A stretch of 64,000 bases of DNA from Megaleporinus macrocephalus. Lineage: Eukaryota; Chordata; Actinopteri; Characiformes; Anostomidae. The notes beneath the pieces are model-generated. The model made no database searches. It worked only from the letters and a program-made list of their open reading frames with translations, and was not told the origin of the DNA. The stretch lies in contig CM038702.1 of assembly GCA_021613375.1 (NCBI GenBank), positions 22,486,349 to 22,550,348 of the forward strand, read 5' to 3'. Position numbers and translations under genes: made by a program. Below are positions 1 through 33,735 of the stretch, in pieces. Position 1 is the first letter of the stretch; each line of letters opens with the position of its first letter.

Positions 1-203
1 TTATAAAACAGAACAGTAGCAGAAAAAGAACAGAGTCCTCTTTTTTCAAGTTTGCTTACACTGAACACAAAAAGCACTTTTACCTGATTTCCTTTGAGGG
101 TCACTTAAAAAAGCTACAGTTTTTTAAAGAACTATTTTAAAAAACAAAACCCTTAAATAAACCAGCAGGATGTGTCTGGCTAGGCACAGTCACTCCTTCT
201 TGC

Positions 204-11310
<11,107 letters not shown>

Positions 11311-11874
11311 GACGTAGTCAGCCGTCAACCTATTATGATGAGACAAAACGAGAGAACATACAAAAGCATAAAATTAGCTTTTCAAATACACGGAAATGCA
11401 GATGTGCCAGTGGACAATGCTAGATGAGCATCACAGTATCTACACAGTACTGTATAAGTCCGAGACCACACATCATTTCATAAAGCACAATGTAATTTTT
11501 AGCATCAGCATAGAGGCCTCAACAACTAAATACAACACACTCTTTGGTATTTAGTGTGTTTACGTTTCAGCTTAGAGACTTTCATTTAGTTTTTCATTAG
11601 TGCATCATTACACATGAATACAATGTTACAATCTTAGCATTGGACTACACCATTTTTGTTAAATACAAAGTCAAAAGTCGGCTACATAGCAGGTTGTCAC
11701 AAACAAACTTCTATTCACAGCCTGTTACCTCACCCACATTTACTTAAAGCATCTCTCGCACCAACAAACATAGCATCTGTTTTCTCTCTCACACTCTCCA
11801 GTTGCCTTTTTCACATGTCAAAGGCGAACAAGGAATTAAGAAATAGCAGCAGCTTAAATCACTGAGCTTACTAC

Positions 11875-11921
11875 CTGCGTACGGACAGCGTATTAATCAT
11901 TACCAGTTCTCCAAAGAGATC
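11875..11921 (-). other. scyl2: Candidate second exon of SCYL2 (5' UTR or N-terminal extension)
   Basis: On the minus strand this 47-bp stretch is bounded by a pyrimidine-rich acceptor (TTAATCTTCAG) and a good donor (GCAG/GTAGTA). The next exon, 11329-11134, has an acceptor 19 bp before the usual ATG. Joined, an ATG inside this exon reads in frame for 15 codons into the normal start. It could be plain 5' UTR. No transcript evidence is available. Confidence 0.4.
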
Positions 11922-12789
11922 CTGAAGATTAAAAAAGGGGGTAAGAGTGACAGATTCAGAGCTAAATCTCAGAGACAAAGAAAAATTAAACCTGTAAAAC
12001 AGGACTTTGACGTGTCTTCTTGAACTGCTGTATGGTGCAGAAGAAATGAGGATAAGTGAGGAAAGAGGTAGCACCATTATAATAGAGACGACCATGTATC
12101 GGTCTTATGGTTAATCAGAGTCAACATTCAGCATTTTTTGGATGATCAGAATCAGCATTTGATATTGATTCCTTGCTTCCTTGAAAGCCCCACCCACAGT
12201 GTTAGTGGACTGGTAGAGATTTGGATGACTCATCAAGCACAACCAACCAGCACCCCTGGAGTCTGTGTCTGTGTGCCGCCCTGTGTCAAGTAAATCCAAT
12301 CTACAGGCTATTTGGTTTTGTGAGAGTCGCAGAAAAGAACAAAGAAGCATCTGCTCAGCTCCCACAGTGAAGGAAAAAGATTAAAGCATGTCTTGGTTGA
12401 CAAAAAGCTCAATGCAGTCATATAACATACCAAATAAATGTGACCCGTCTGACACACCACGTTTCACGAGTGATGGTTGTCTTGAGCAGAGACGGTGTAC
12501 AGAATTCAAATACATGTTTTCATTCATTATAAGTTCCGACAGCTGCAGCCCACTACTTCCACAGCTTTCAACACTCTTAGATTAAACGGACCATTTACAT
12601 CAAATCATGCAGCATCTGACGCATTAAACACGTCCAATAACTACATTCTTGGTTGAACAATACAATGAAAAAAACATGTTCACACTGATTTTTTCTCATT
12701 GCTGTTGCTGTCACTGTTTTTACTGCATAACAACAGAAATACTTACTGTAATTTTTTACTGTAATACATTTCTTTTTTACATTGTAATA

Positions 12790-13446
12790 CAGTTCTAGGT
12801 GTTAAACAGCATCTAGTCTATATCTGTGCTTTTCACAGTGTTTACTCTGTATGGAGGTCTAACACAGCGTTTAGTCTGCATTTAAGGCTTTATACAGTGT
12901 CTAGTCTGTATTAAGGCTTTATACAGTGTTTAGTCTGTATCTAGGCTTTATGCAGTGTTTAGTCTGTATCTAGGCTTTATGCAGTGTTTAGTCTGTATCT
13001 AGGCTTTATGCAGTGTTTAGTCTGTATCTAGGCTTTATGCAGTGTTTAGTCTGTATTTAGGCTTTATGCAGTGTTTAGTCTGTATTTAGGCTTTATGCAG
13101 TGTTTAGTCTGTATTTAGGCTTTATGCAGTGTTTAGTCTGTATTTAGGCTTTATGCAGTGTTTAGTCTGTATCTAGGCTTTATGCAGTGTTTAGTCTGTA
13201 TTTAGGCTTTATACAGTGTTTAGTCTGTATATAGGCTTTATGCAGTGTTTAGTCTGTATATAGGCTTTATGCAGTGTTTAGTCTGTATTTAGGCTTTATG
13301 CAGTGTTTAGTCTGTATTTAGGCTTTATGCAGTGTTTAGTCTGTATCTAGGCTTTATGCAGTGTTTAGTCTGTATCTAGGCTTTATGCAGTGTTTAGTCT
13401 GTATCTAGGCTTTATGCAGTGTTTAGTCTGTATCTAGGCTTTATAT
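12790..13446. repeat. Minisatellite B: 29-bp unit, about 22 copies
   Basis: The unit is GGCTTTATGCAGTG joined to TTTAGTCTGTATCTA (or TTTA). Its first units (about 12,837-12,870) carry TTTACTCTGTATGGAGG, the unit type of minisatellite A. The two arrays therefore share an ancestor and were homogenised separately. It lies in the putative first intron of SCYL2. Confidence 0.95.
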
Positions 13447-14739
13447 ATATTCTTTATTTATTTATTCATTTGAAGCAAGAGTTCTTATAAATTTTCACAA
13501 ATTAATATTCTACATACAACATCAAAACAGAGAGTTGTGACTGTTCTAGCTTGCAACACTACTCCCAACCCAACCAACATCTGTCCACCGCCCAATCTGT
13601 CACCACTATCTGCTGGGCTACACACCTTTCTTCTATCCATACCTGCTGAAGTTAAGTTATTCACTGGCAAATGGATTCCTGAGATATACTGCATGTCTAC
13701 AAGTACTGTGATACTATATATTTATCCTGACCATCCACTAAAGTCAGAAAAACGCTGAAATTAATTCTCAAAAAACAAAAAAAACCTAGCACACACCCCC
13801 CCCCCTCCATTAGCTGCATATCACTAAATCTGTCTCTTGCTTTCTCACAGTGTGATCAGGTGTCACATGTGAACAAGATGGAACGGCCGAGGGAAATTTT
13901 TTTGCTAACGCTTAAACTGCTCCACAGACCAGGATGAGAATAAAGACAGCTATGAATGACCATTTTGAGGTCCCATTTTAATAAACAATCAGTGTTTACA
14001 ACCAACACAACACATGAGGGTAAAGAGTTACACCTGTTCAAGGGCTAAATAGTTAAGTACCAATAAATTACTGAATAAAGAGACTCAGAGAAATCAGTGC
14101 TACGATAGGACAACAGAATTATAACCTACCAACACAACCATCTTAAACTTCCACCACGATTCATAATTATATGAACCCTCTGTAGATTTACATTCATATG
14201 GAACTCAGTGTCTATAACCTCTTATTTAACATCCTGTACACGCATATTGTACTGGTATATTACACCAGTAGTATGTGTATGTTGTCACTGTCCAAAGAAA
14301 ATATCTCCAAATTGTAACTAACAGGAGCAGGCAAAAAAAATCTTTACTTTCAAATGTAAGACAAAATTTTTTTCCAAGGTATTTTGGAGCATTAATATTA
14401 ATCCACTCATCGATATCGAAATTTTCACACAATGTGAAAGGCGGCTGCTGCATAATGTAGTAAGTATAACTGACAAAAATAGAGATACATGTTATTCTTA
14501 GGATATGTTTTCTCTGCAGATTCTCCTTTTGAGTCGTGGTTCCTCTGGGACATTCATCTTTACGCTCAGGAGATTTTCCTGACACCGTGTCCCTCTGCGA
14601 CACACATTAGGGTTTCTGTGAGGCTGCACTGAGACAAATCATGCATCTCAGGCACTATGCATTATGTGCTCCCTCCAGCTGTAAACTCGGTAGACAATCT
14701 GTCAAAGCATCTAATCACTCTAATTTAAATCTGATTGAT

Positions 14740-15200
14740 AGCCGTGGGGGGGTGTGCTTTAAGTTACACAGCGACTGTAACGTAATATCATTTTTGTCTG
14801 TAAAACTGGGTTAGGCCTCACCAAACATCTCCACTTCATTGTGTATGTCATTTCAAATTCAAAGTCCTCTGCAGATTTTGAAGCAGCAGAAACTTTTTTT
14901 TTATGTAGCGAAAACCAGCCTACTGACAATTCCCCTGTTATCTGATTGGGTAGCCTGCCCACTCTGCTCTGTTCCACCAACACATTAGCAACCTGCTACA
15001 AGCCAGAGTCTGACCCAGAAAGTCAAGCAGAACAAGTGGTTGGACCTGATCCTCCCTCGCCATCTAGACTGGAGCAGGACACTTAAAAGCGGTCAGTTTA
15101 TACTGTGTGTAGTGTGAGGCTGTGCCAAGCTCCGGGGTAGGCGGGCGATAAGTATTGTATAACGTGATGAGGTCACCCTGTAACGGAGAAAAAGACAGCA
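14740..15200 (+). repeat. Dispersed repeat related to the fold-back at 48.4-49.6 kb
   Basis: GCCAGAGTCTGACCCAGAAA and the downstream AGGCGGGCGATAAG..TGAGGTCACCCTGTAAC match, with divergence, the left arm near 48,680-48,860. It is a partial copy and encodes nothing. Confidence 0.55.
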
Positions 15201-16139
15201 ATTCCAATTTTTTAAAATCAATTCTTGATGGAAAGTTATATTATAGTGCTATATATGATGCACCCTAAGAATTTTCCCCCCAGATTTATCATTAGCAAGA
15301 TGTCATATCAATGACAACACCTAGTTCCTATTAAGAGTGAGTTCAGTCCTTGCTCTTCCCATCACCTATCACTGTAAACATATTCATGTTCCTATAACAA
15401 CCCGCTACACATCAAACCGCGCCGAAGGACTGGTTATGTCTTAATAACTGAACTTTGAAAAACTGGTGGAATCCTCCTTTAACTTGGTCCTATTAAAGTA
15501 TATGGGGTTGTTCACTGAAAAGTATGCAAAGACTTTTATATAAAAATTGATGATGTTCTCCTTCCTACGTATCAGTAATCGCAGGTTTACTGGGTATTAG
15601 ATCTAACAGTGGGTCAGTGATATCTCCCACTCCTGGTGTGAACAAGTGTATCAAGCGGACCACAGACACTCAGAGCATCATGCTGAGAAAGGCCAGGCTA
15701 ACAGCTGTCAGCAGCTCCTGGGTCAGATTAGCTGATCAGCAGCGTTTCATCCATTCATAAGCTACCTGTATACGTGACCTACGAGCAGGTGCTTGCAGGT
15801 GAATCCCACCTTGTCACACCCAAATTTCCCAAACCTTACTCTTACGCAAGCAGTTGGTGAGTCGAGCATATTATGTGTTAAACCTTTCAAACAAAAATAC
15901 CGGAGAATTAAGTATTGACAGTTCTGCTTGTTAGCCGAAGCTACGGAAGACACGTTCTCGTTAGATAGCTAACTGTGGGAGATGCTAAAGTTTTTTTTTA
16001 ATTCAAATAACAACAGAATAAACAAAGGCGTTATATACATATACATTTTAACGAATACTATATAGTTATCCACATGACAAGCATCCAGCACCCCAGGTAC
16101 AAACATGTTTGTTTGAAAAATACAGCCACAGTTGCGGGT

Positions 16140-16303
16140 TACCGTAAAACTCAAGACACGCTATGCTGGAAAAGCTCAACCGCTTGCTTGCTGAAGTTAG
16201 CTTCATATTTGAATTCTCCGTTCCACCTTAAAACATTTAAGGTGGAACGGAGAAATCGAATAAGCTAACTTCAGCCACGTCTTTCTTCAGGTTTACGCTC
16301 AAT
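16140..16303. repeat. Hairpin repeat (MITE-like), copy 1
   Basis: A perfect 19-bp inverted repeat, TTCTCCGTTCCACCTTAAA at 16214-16232 and its complement at 16236-16254, surrounds a 3-base loop. It is extended by imperfect arms (GTTAGCTTC...AAGCTAAC). The same hairpin with its flanks (TTCAGCCACGTCTTTCTTCA) occurs again at about 32,150-32,312. Confidence 0.85.
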
Positions 16304-16765
16304 AACGAGTCACCACAGCAGCTACGTGTTTAGTTAGCTTAGCTTAGCTCCGGCTGAATAGCGTTATTACACAATGAACTATAGGTTAACGTTCACTAGT
16401 GTCATGTAAACATACTTAAAGTGTTTTGACCGGATACATTTACTGTACAGTCGTAAAGAAACCCTCTCGAATACTTACACAACAAGGAACAATTACTTGC
16501 ATTTCCTTTCTTGCTACGACTAAATATGACCCAGTTCTAGTCTCGGAATTACAAACTGTATGAACTACGCTGGTGAGGTAAATCTAAACTGTTGAGGTGA
16601 AAAAAAAGTGGTTCATTTTAAATATTCATGGAATTGATGCGGACCAGCTAACTAAGTTAGCTTAGCTTGATCAAGACGTCACTCTGGAGGTGCGAGAGTC
16701 AGACCGTGAAAATGTGGCCTCAGACGGACCGTTTCGTGTAGCTTCGTCAGTACATCGCTTCTTAC

Positions 16766-16830
16766 CTTTAACCGCGACGAGGTGACAGCCGAATGTATGT
16801 CACGATCACGTCAATTTTAGGGCTATTTAA
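16766..16830 (-). promoter_or_regulatory. Candidate SCYL2 first (non-coding) exon and promoter
   Basis: On the minus strand a GC-rich stretch ends in GCGGTTAAAG followed by the donor GTAAGAAG at 16,765. Upstream, around 16,800-16,840, are two TGACGT/GACGTT half-CRE motifs and an AT-rich TTTAAATAG. The position fits the 5' end of SCYL2, leaving a 4.8-kb first intron. The exact start site cannot be seen. Confidence 0.45.
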
Positions 16831-16975
16831 ACGTCAGTACAGCGCCAGCAGCCCACAGCCTGGAGCAGCTACATCAAAACACCTGTGAAGTGTCTTTTCA
16901 GTGAAGCTGGAAACACACAGACAGCTAATAGGACTACATTTCCGGGCGGAAGAGCTCCTGACATTACATAAAAGT

Positions 16976-17996
<1,021 letters not shown>

Positions 17997-19520
17997 CTCA
18001 TATTGTCAACAATACATCAGTATTAACTGTGTATTAATTATGTATTTAAAAAAGAATAAACATAGTGTTGTTCAGGAATCACTATCAAAGCCTTGGTTTT
18101 GGTAATGAAACATAAGCCCTTAGTAATAAACTACCAGAGCTAGTGATAAACTACTAAAGTACTTATTATAACTATATCAAAAACAAGTATATAAATATAA
18201 AAGGTGTGGATAAATATCATTCACTAAAAGACAGTACAGATTAATTACTGTGCAGGAAACAGTGATATCCAATACTGCTATAATTATCAAAATTACATAA
18301 TTCATTAATTATAATAACAACAGCTTGGTATTAAGACATTTTAAACATCATCACAAATATAATAAAGAATAAGCAAACAGTACTTCAACCACTCACTTTT
18401 ACTTCAGTGAAAATAGTGCATCAGTACAGCTACAAAAGCTCCAGCACAGGAATGCAGTACAATGACAGTAAAGATTTCATCTTCATAACAGTATTACATA
18501 TCCAGACATAAAGTGCTTCTAAACGAGCATGAAATAAAAATATTATAACATTTGGCACCACCAGCATAATTTATTATTGTATATGTGAGGATTTGTACAC
18601 ACCTCTATAAACACTAAACTACAAGTAGTTAATCCAGTTCATGTAAAGCACTACAGTGACATGTTTACTTATTATCTTTTAAACTATACAATTATTTTCC
18701 TACCCTTTCAAAACACACACTAGTGTTATAAACAGACAAATTAAATTAATTGTTATTATTGTGCTACATTTCACAATAGACATCTCTTTCTATGTTAGGA
18801 ATCATTACACACTTCCTGAAAAGATCAGAAGAGATCATTAGTTTCAAGTCATATTCAGCATCCAGTGGATCCACGACCATCTAACAGAACCTGAGTCGAC
18901 TACATTAATGAAACAAAGCAAAACAAAACAAGCAGAACTCCAATAACATCCCAGTCTATCAGTATTCATACACATTATTCATTACATGAGAATCATTCTG
19001 AAAATGTACAGAAATCATATTCAGTAAAGAAAACCAATAATTATCATGGGTTGACTGATGAATATCTAAACAGGTAATTAAAACAAAAACTAATGTAAGT
19101 GTTAACAGTGTTTAACTCATAACTATAGTCTCTACTATAACAAAATCTCATATATATTTGAAATATTTATGAATTTACTTATTATAAAAGGTTAATACAG
19201 TATGAAGAAATCTGTCCCAAACTACTTATCATTTGAATATATAACCAAAAGAATTAGTGTCACTACACTACTGTTTATTAATTTCCCTTTATTTGTCATC
19301 TCTTTTTATTATCTGCAAGTACACACAGCAGCTCAATAATTAATAAAGTACCTGCACATAATACTTCTAACGCTTACAGCTATGGTTGTGACAAGCACAA
19401 ATGCAAAAAAATCAACATTAAAGTACAAAGACTTGAGCACTACTTGTGATATTACGTGTTGTTTATTTTCTAATTTAGAAAATGAACCTGCTCTACAGAA
19501 ACACACATGAACATGGCATT
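17997..19520. other. Gene-free stretch between the SCYL2 promoter and DEPDC4 3' end
   Basis: AT-rich unique-looking DNA. I see no coding exon, RNA gene or intact transposon here. Confidence 0.6.
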
Positions 19521-19529
19521 TCTGACAGT

Positions 19530-19535
19530 TTTATT
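19530..19535 (-). terminator. Candidate DEPDC4 polyadenylation signal
   Basis: AATAAA on the minus strand about 190 bp after the DEPDC4 stop codon. Another lies at 19,462-19,467. Which one is used is not known. Confidence 0.4.
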
Positions 19536-19717
19536 CCTGACAATATGTTTAATTTAGTAATCACTGTGGAGGATATGTGCTTATTTTAACTTAGAAAATC
19601 AAAATAATGTATAAATTGACACTGTTGGAAAAAATTTTGGCTGGTGGTTTTCAAAGTGTTTGAACACGACTGTGTGTTTTCTAAAGGAAAAAGTACCCGC
19701 CATGTTGGTGCCTCTCT

Positions 19718-28784
<9,067 letters not shown>

Positions 28785-28861
28785 CGCGAAGCCGGAAATG
28801 ACGTTATGAGTCTGGAGCGGTTGATAGGACGGGCGGGTTTAAAATACAGCCTGCGTCCGTC

Positions 28862-30130
28862 TCAGTGTCGCAGTGAGGGCTTGTTTCTGTTGCTTATATT
28901 TTAAGACACAGAAACAAATATACAAGAAACCGCAATGAAATGTTAGTCTGGAATCAGTTACGCTGGTGTCTTTGATTAAAAGTTAAGACCGCCCAAATCT
29001 GAACCAAACAGTTAAACCAATGTGAATCTGTAATGTTTCAAAAAACTATCTTCAAAATAAAAGTCCGTCTAACAGCGCTAACAACCGCTATTGAGTGAGG
29101 GCGATGTGTTTAAGACTGAGCTGTTAGAAACGGAGAGGCTTTTTCAATAGCAATGTTTTTGAAGTACTGTAATGTGATGTTACTATTGGAGTTTGTAATG
29201 CGGTATTTGTTTACGCGTTTTGTTTAGTTTACATTTTTCTCGAATTATTGTATTTTGTTTTATTTCGTTTATTATTACTAACTGTTATTAGTAATTGGTA
29301 TTACTAATTGGTATTAATAAATAATAATAATAATAATAATTTTTAAAGTGATGTTTGAAAAGCCTGAACTGCATGACTCTGCATATGGAAAGTGTTTGCC
29401 GGCGGCTCTACACTGAGTTGGCGGCGGTGAAAGTGGGCGGGTAAACTGCTTTGTTTACTAACACGAAAATAGAAGTGTGACGCCGGAAATAACACCAGCG
29501 TTCTCGTACTTGTACAGTACTCTAATTCTCTAATACAAATGCCTGAAACGAGTTGTTTGCACTAGATTTGTTTGCGCCAGTTATTGTTTTCACCTCGTTT
29601 GAAAGGGAGACCTTTCCCTGCGCTTTACAGAAGGGCTACGCTCCAATTCCCCATTATCTTCTAGTGCCCTTCAGTGATCATTCCTTCATGCCATCATTCT
29701 AGTGCCTATAGGCCTTCTTGGCGATTTAGTATTAAACAGTAGCGTACTAATAGGTTCACACAGTAATTTATTCTGGTCACAGAAGGGTTTTTTCTGTACT
29801 GTGATAAAAGTGTAGTAGTGATCGAGGTTTACACTAGCTAGTGTTCATAGTGTACTGGCTAGTATACAGAATGGTTCTAATTGTACTGGGTATTAAAGAT
29901 ATGTGTGCTGTACATTAGCCAGTGTTCTTACTTACGTATCAGCATTCACAACTATTTTAGCTGGTAGTATACATCTGCCAACTATTGAACTGAGTTTAAA
30001 TAAGTCAGTGGTACTGGTGTACTGAATTTAACCATTTAACTGTGCTGAACACTGCTGGGCAGTATTGGAAAGTAGCATTGCTATATTGTGCAAGCTACTA
30101 GTTTGTCTACATTTCTTGTTGTAGTCTTAC
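28862..30130. other. Spacer between DEPDC4 and USP44 promoters
   Basis: A GC-rich island at about 29,395-29,500 holds GGCGGCGG, GTGGGCGGG and CGCCGGAAAT motifs and may be another start site or enhancer. ATA trinucleotides occur at 29,310-29,340. No coding exon was recognised. Confidence 0.45.
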
Positions 30131-30164
30131 CTCGTTGTAGGGTTAGAGGAGCCATAGGTTTGCC

Positions 30165-30235
30165 TGGTGCAAGAAGCTAAGCAGGGCCTTTTCTGGGTAG
30201 TTACTGAATGGGGTCCTTGCCGTATTCTCGAAGTT
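30165..30235 (+). repeat. 5S rRNA-related fragment (possible SINE3-type head)
   Basis: AGAAGCTAAGCAGGGCC, followed after a short gap by CTGG.TAGT.ACT..ATGGGG and GCCGTATTC, follows the internal control region of 5S rRNA with many substitutions. The 5' half of 5S is not recognisable. It is either a decayed 5S pseudogene or the head of a 5S-derived SINE whose tail would be at about 30,420-30,600. Confidence 0.4.
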
Positions 30236-30419
30236 TTTACTGTTCACGCTAGTACTACCTCAGTAACTGCTGTGTGGATGTGTGTTATCGGACTGTGTAA
30301 ACTCAAAGATCACAGCATGTTAAATATCTCTGCACTTTATTCACTACCTCATGCACATAAATGAGTGTGGTGTCCGTGCTGCACTGCCCTGCCTGTTTAC
30401 TGCGTAGTAATGTCTGTTT

Positions 30420-30600
30420 AATTTATCTTATTTATTGTGTTGTTTCTAGTTTTATGTAGTTTGCACACGTGTGTCTGCACGCTTACACTTTCTACTTTGT
30501 TACACGTTGCGCCAAACTGTTCCTGGACGAACATAATTTCACTCCACTGTGTACTTGTACATAGATGTAATGACAATAAAAGCCTCTTAACTTGACTCCA
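30420..30600 (+). repeat. LINE/SINE-like 3' tail
   Basis: GTTCCTGGACGAACATAATT...TGTACATAGATGTAATGACAA and a closing AATAAAAGCCTCTTAACTTG is the typical 3' end of a widespread fish retroposon. Lineage is not resolved. Confidence 0.45.
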
Positions 30601-30659
30601 GCTAAAGTCCTTACTAAGTGTACTAGAATGGAGGGACCAAGCATGCCGATTGGAACACA

Positions 30660-30818
30660 TCCGAAAAGATGGCTACCATGCCCGACGTAGTTTCTACGCA
30701 ATCTGTGACGTAATGTCGCACAGAGGGAACACCACGCGACAACTGTAGACAAGATGGCGACTGCGGTTTGTGCCCGATGTGTAGCTTAACTAAAGACACC
30801 GCTGTTAGAAAAAAGCAG
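30660..30818 (+). promoter_or_regulatory. Candidate USP44 promoter and non-coding first exon
   Basis: Two YY1-like sites, AAAGATGGCTACC near 30,664 and CAAGATGGCGACTGCGG near 30,750, lie in a CpG-richer stretch. A donor, AGCAG/GTATGT, ends the putative exon at 30818. An 11-codon upstream frame (ATG 30754, TAA 30787) lies in it. An acceptor (CTACCTCTCCAG) at 33,654 would join it to the exon carrying the USP44 start. Confidence 0.45.
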
Positions 30819-32149
30819 GTATGTACGATTTTTGTGTGTATGATCTATGACTGACTTTAATCGGAACATTAAAGCGGCGGCTGTTGGCTGCTCTTGTGCG
30901 GCGGGTATCGAGTTAATCCACACTGTGTGAGTGAGTGAGTGAGTGAGAGAGAGAGAGTGAGTGTCTGTGTGTGTGTTTGTGGTCACCTCGTAGTTTAATC
31001 CCAGCCTGGCGAATCAAACTTAGCTGGCTAATGTTAGCACACCAGCATTATCTGGTTAGCGGATCAGCAGTGAGGCTCCAGATAACTTTACTGCTATGCA
31101 GCCTGGCACTCTTTTATTATTCTACATAGCCGGATCGCTAAACTGTATGAACGCCTCCCGCTGTCCTGCCTTTTGGCTTCCTTACAGTACCTGACGATCA
31201 TCAGCTGTAACGTGACATTACAGTAGCTGCTTTAGAAGTAAATTTTTCGTTTCGATTTTTTCCATTATTTTGGAGCCATTTTTATGTACGTGATGACGTA
31301 CGTGACGTGTTGCTAGGAGCAATGGGAGATTTTAAACAAACAAAAAAACCTAGATCAGTAGTAAGTAAATAATTAAATGTATCAATAAAATTTTGTGAGG
31401 TTGCTTTATCACGTGTCGGTACCCGCAGCCTCTTTCTGAGCGCATCTGGAAAGGCAAGGCAGTCTAGAACCACGGTTGATCTGGTTCAGTGTTTCTGTGC
31501 TCTGACTGATCAGCTCTACAGAGCTCTCCACAACTTTTACAAGAAACAACATGTGCTGTGATCTGCGCCCAGGAGCAGGACTGGGAAAGATTGGCTGTAT
31601 CAGGTGTAGAAAAGAAGGCTGCAGAGAAGTTGATACGGCTGATCTGGAACAAGAGGGACACTAAAATGTCCAGTAGAGGCCAGGAGTAAACCGATCCTTC
31701 ACTTCTCATTAGCCCGCTTTCCAGGGCTGGATACCGTGTGGCGGTGTTTCCCAATCCTGCTCCTCCTGACTGACGCGCGTAGTATATTAGTATTTTAGCA
31801 TGTTCTAGCTCCACAGAGCCGTCGTAAACTGAAAAAGGGGTCTGGTTGGCTTCAGTCAGGTGTATGGACAGCAGGAAAGGACTAATAATAAAACGTGGAG
31901 AGTGTGATTTGAAAAACACTAGAGTCTTCTAAATGGCGCAACTGGGCATGTTAGCCACAGCTGCTATCAGGCTAACTTTAGCGCACACTGTCGCTCCAAA
32001 GAAGGCTGGAGTTTGTAAAACACTCACAGCCAGCATTAATCTTACTCACATGGAAGTGTTTATTTACAGTAAAGTCTTGTTACAGACGAGGTAATAATAA
32101 ATAGTTAGGAAAGGGAGCTATAATGTATGAGCTATAATATCGGGTTAGC

Positions 32150-32312
32150 GTAAAGCTCAACTGTTTGCTTTCTGATGTTAGCTTCTTATTCGGATTCTCA
32201 GTTCCACCTTAAGTAGTGCAGCAGTTACGTTCTGGCGCCTCAGCCATTGAAGGTGGAACGGAGAATTCTAATAAGATAACTTCAGCCGCGTCTTTCTTCA
32301 GGTTTACTCTCT
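32150..32312. repeat. Hairpin repeat (MITE-like), copy 2
   Basis: The left arm, GTTAGCTTCTTATTCGGATT with CTCAGTTCCACCTT, is complemented by AAGGTGGAACGGAGAATTCT at 32250-32269 across a 39-base loop. Both flanks also match copy 1 at 16.2 kb (TTCAGCCGCGTCTTTCTTCA). It lies in the presumed first intron of USP44. Confidence 0.85.
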
Positions 32313-32607
32313 CTATTAATTAGCCAAACTGCTAACATCATCGGACTCTATCCTGCTTGGCTGAGTTCACAATTAATGGCCGGTAAAGTTACTAAAAACA
32401 TACCTGTCAACTGCAAATGAGCTCGAATAGCAAACCTCTAGGAAAAGATTCGTTAGTGAACGTTAATCCAGCTATAGTGGCTTCCTGAGCTAGCTAGTTA
32501 GCCTTCTCATATCATGGTGATAACTCATAAAACTAGCTGGCTGCTTTCAACACTTTAGTCAAAACAAAATCTTTTGTTCGTCCAAATATCGCTTGTGCGA
32601 TTAATAT

Positions 32608-32611
32608 TAAT

Positions 32612-32648
<37 letters not shown>

Positions 32649-32660
32649 TAATAATAATAA
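32608..32660. repeat. AAT trinucleotide microsatellite
   Basis: About sixteen AAT/ATA units, with one short break. Confidence 0.95.
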
Positions 32661-33654
32661 AAGACAGGAGGCCGGCTAGCACTGAACTTTGTTAGCTAAG
32701 CTTAGTTGTTCACAACCTCAGACAGATGATTTAGTTGCTGCATACACACCTCCAGTGGTCGGCCATGTGTAGCTTCTTAGACGAACAGCTATACAAAAGT
32801 GATGTTTGTTGCTTGTTTGTTGTTTTTCTGTTATACTCAGGCCTCTGTTCTGTGTTTTTGTCTTGCCTGTATGTTACCTGTTGACACCAACAAAGAGGTC
32901 AGTCTGTCAGTAGTCATGTTTATTTTAACCAGATAGCTATCAGGTATTATATTACAGTGATAAAGTCGGGTACATAGGAATTGCCTAGTCACAGTTTATA
33001 GGTTGGCTGTCGTGGTCCTGTGTGTTTTGCAGGGTGAGAGAACAGCCTGTTGGAAGGGGCTCCTGTTCAGACGTCCTCCAAAAAAACTGTAGTGCTGGTT
33101 TTCATTTTATAGATCTTTAACCACTGAGATTTAAAACATTGATACAGAAAAGGGTACACCAGCACTGTGGGCCGCTTTCCCAGACCCAGATTAAGCTTGA
33201 TCCAAGACCAAATGGGTACTTTTACTGGTGACACGGTTGGCATTGCAGTTTGGTCCAAAACTAAGTTTATTCCAAGTGCGAGTAAGTGTTTATAGTGATT
33301 TAAGTCTGGCTGAGATTGAGCTGTTTTGCTTTTCTGGGGTTTTCTTTCCTTTAGTGTGTTTGTAGCTTGTTGTGCATATGAACATCTTCAAAGTTGTTAA
33401 GCTCAAAGTACACACCAGAGGGAGAAATGCTCTTCCACAGAAACTTCACTGAAACACCTTGTTGGAAACCTACTTCTCTGTTTCAAGGTGATGTTATCTC
33501 ATAACCTAGTCCTTATTATCCGTCTATCAGCAGGCGTGCCATTTATTTCCGTTTTGTTAATAGTAATAAAGCCTCACCTCTCTTACAAAACAGTGTTTAT
33601 GCTGAATTTCCATTTTATTCCCCCTCCTTTCACTGTTTCCGTCTACCTCTCCAG

Positions 33655-33735
33655 ATTAATCATGCCCTGGAAGGAGGTAGTTGTACCACTGGCTGCCTTC
33701 ACCATGGTGATGTGAAGTGGTAGTGACTGACTGTG
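33655..33735 (+). promoter_or_regulatory. USP44 5' UTR segment with upstream ORF
   Basis: It follows the acceptor CTACCTCTCCAG. An upstream frame of 17 codons (ATG 33662, TGA 33713-33715) ends about 20 bp before the real start, so it could lower translation of the main frame. Confidence 0.4.

Larger units (their letters stand above)
11922..16765 (-). other. Putative SCYL2 intron 1
   Basis: Besides minisatellite B and two dispersed repeats, the stretch 13,450-14,740 and 15,200-16,130 shows no recognisable gene, RNA or intact transposon. Short open frames there lack codon bias or family resemblance. Confidence 0.5.

Noticed and set aside
14226..14603. 125-codon minus-strand frame in SCYL2 intron 1
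   Set aside because: Composition looks random and no domain or splice pattern supports it.
29395..29500. Possible additional protein-coding first exon
   Set aside because: GC-rich and promoter-like, but no open frame with a good donor that links to a known gene.
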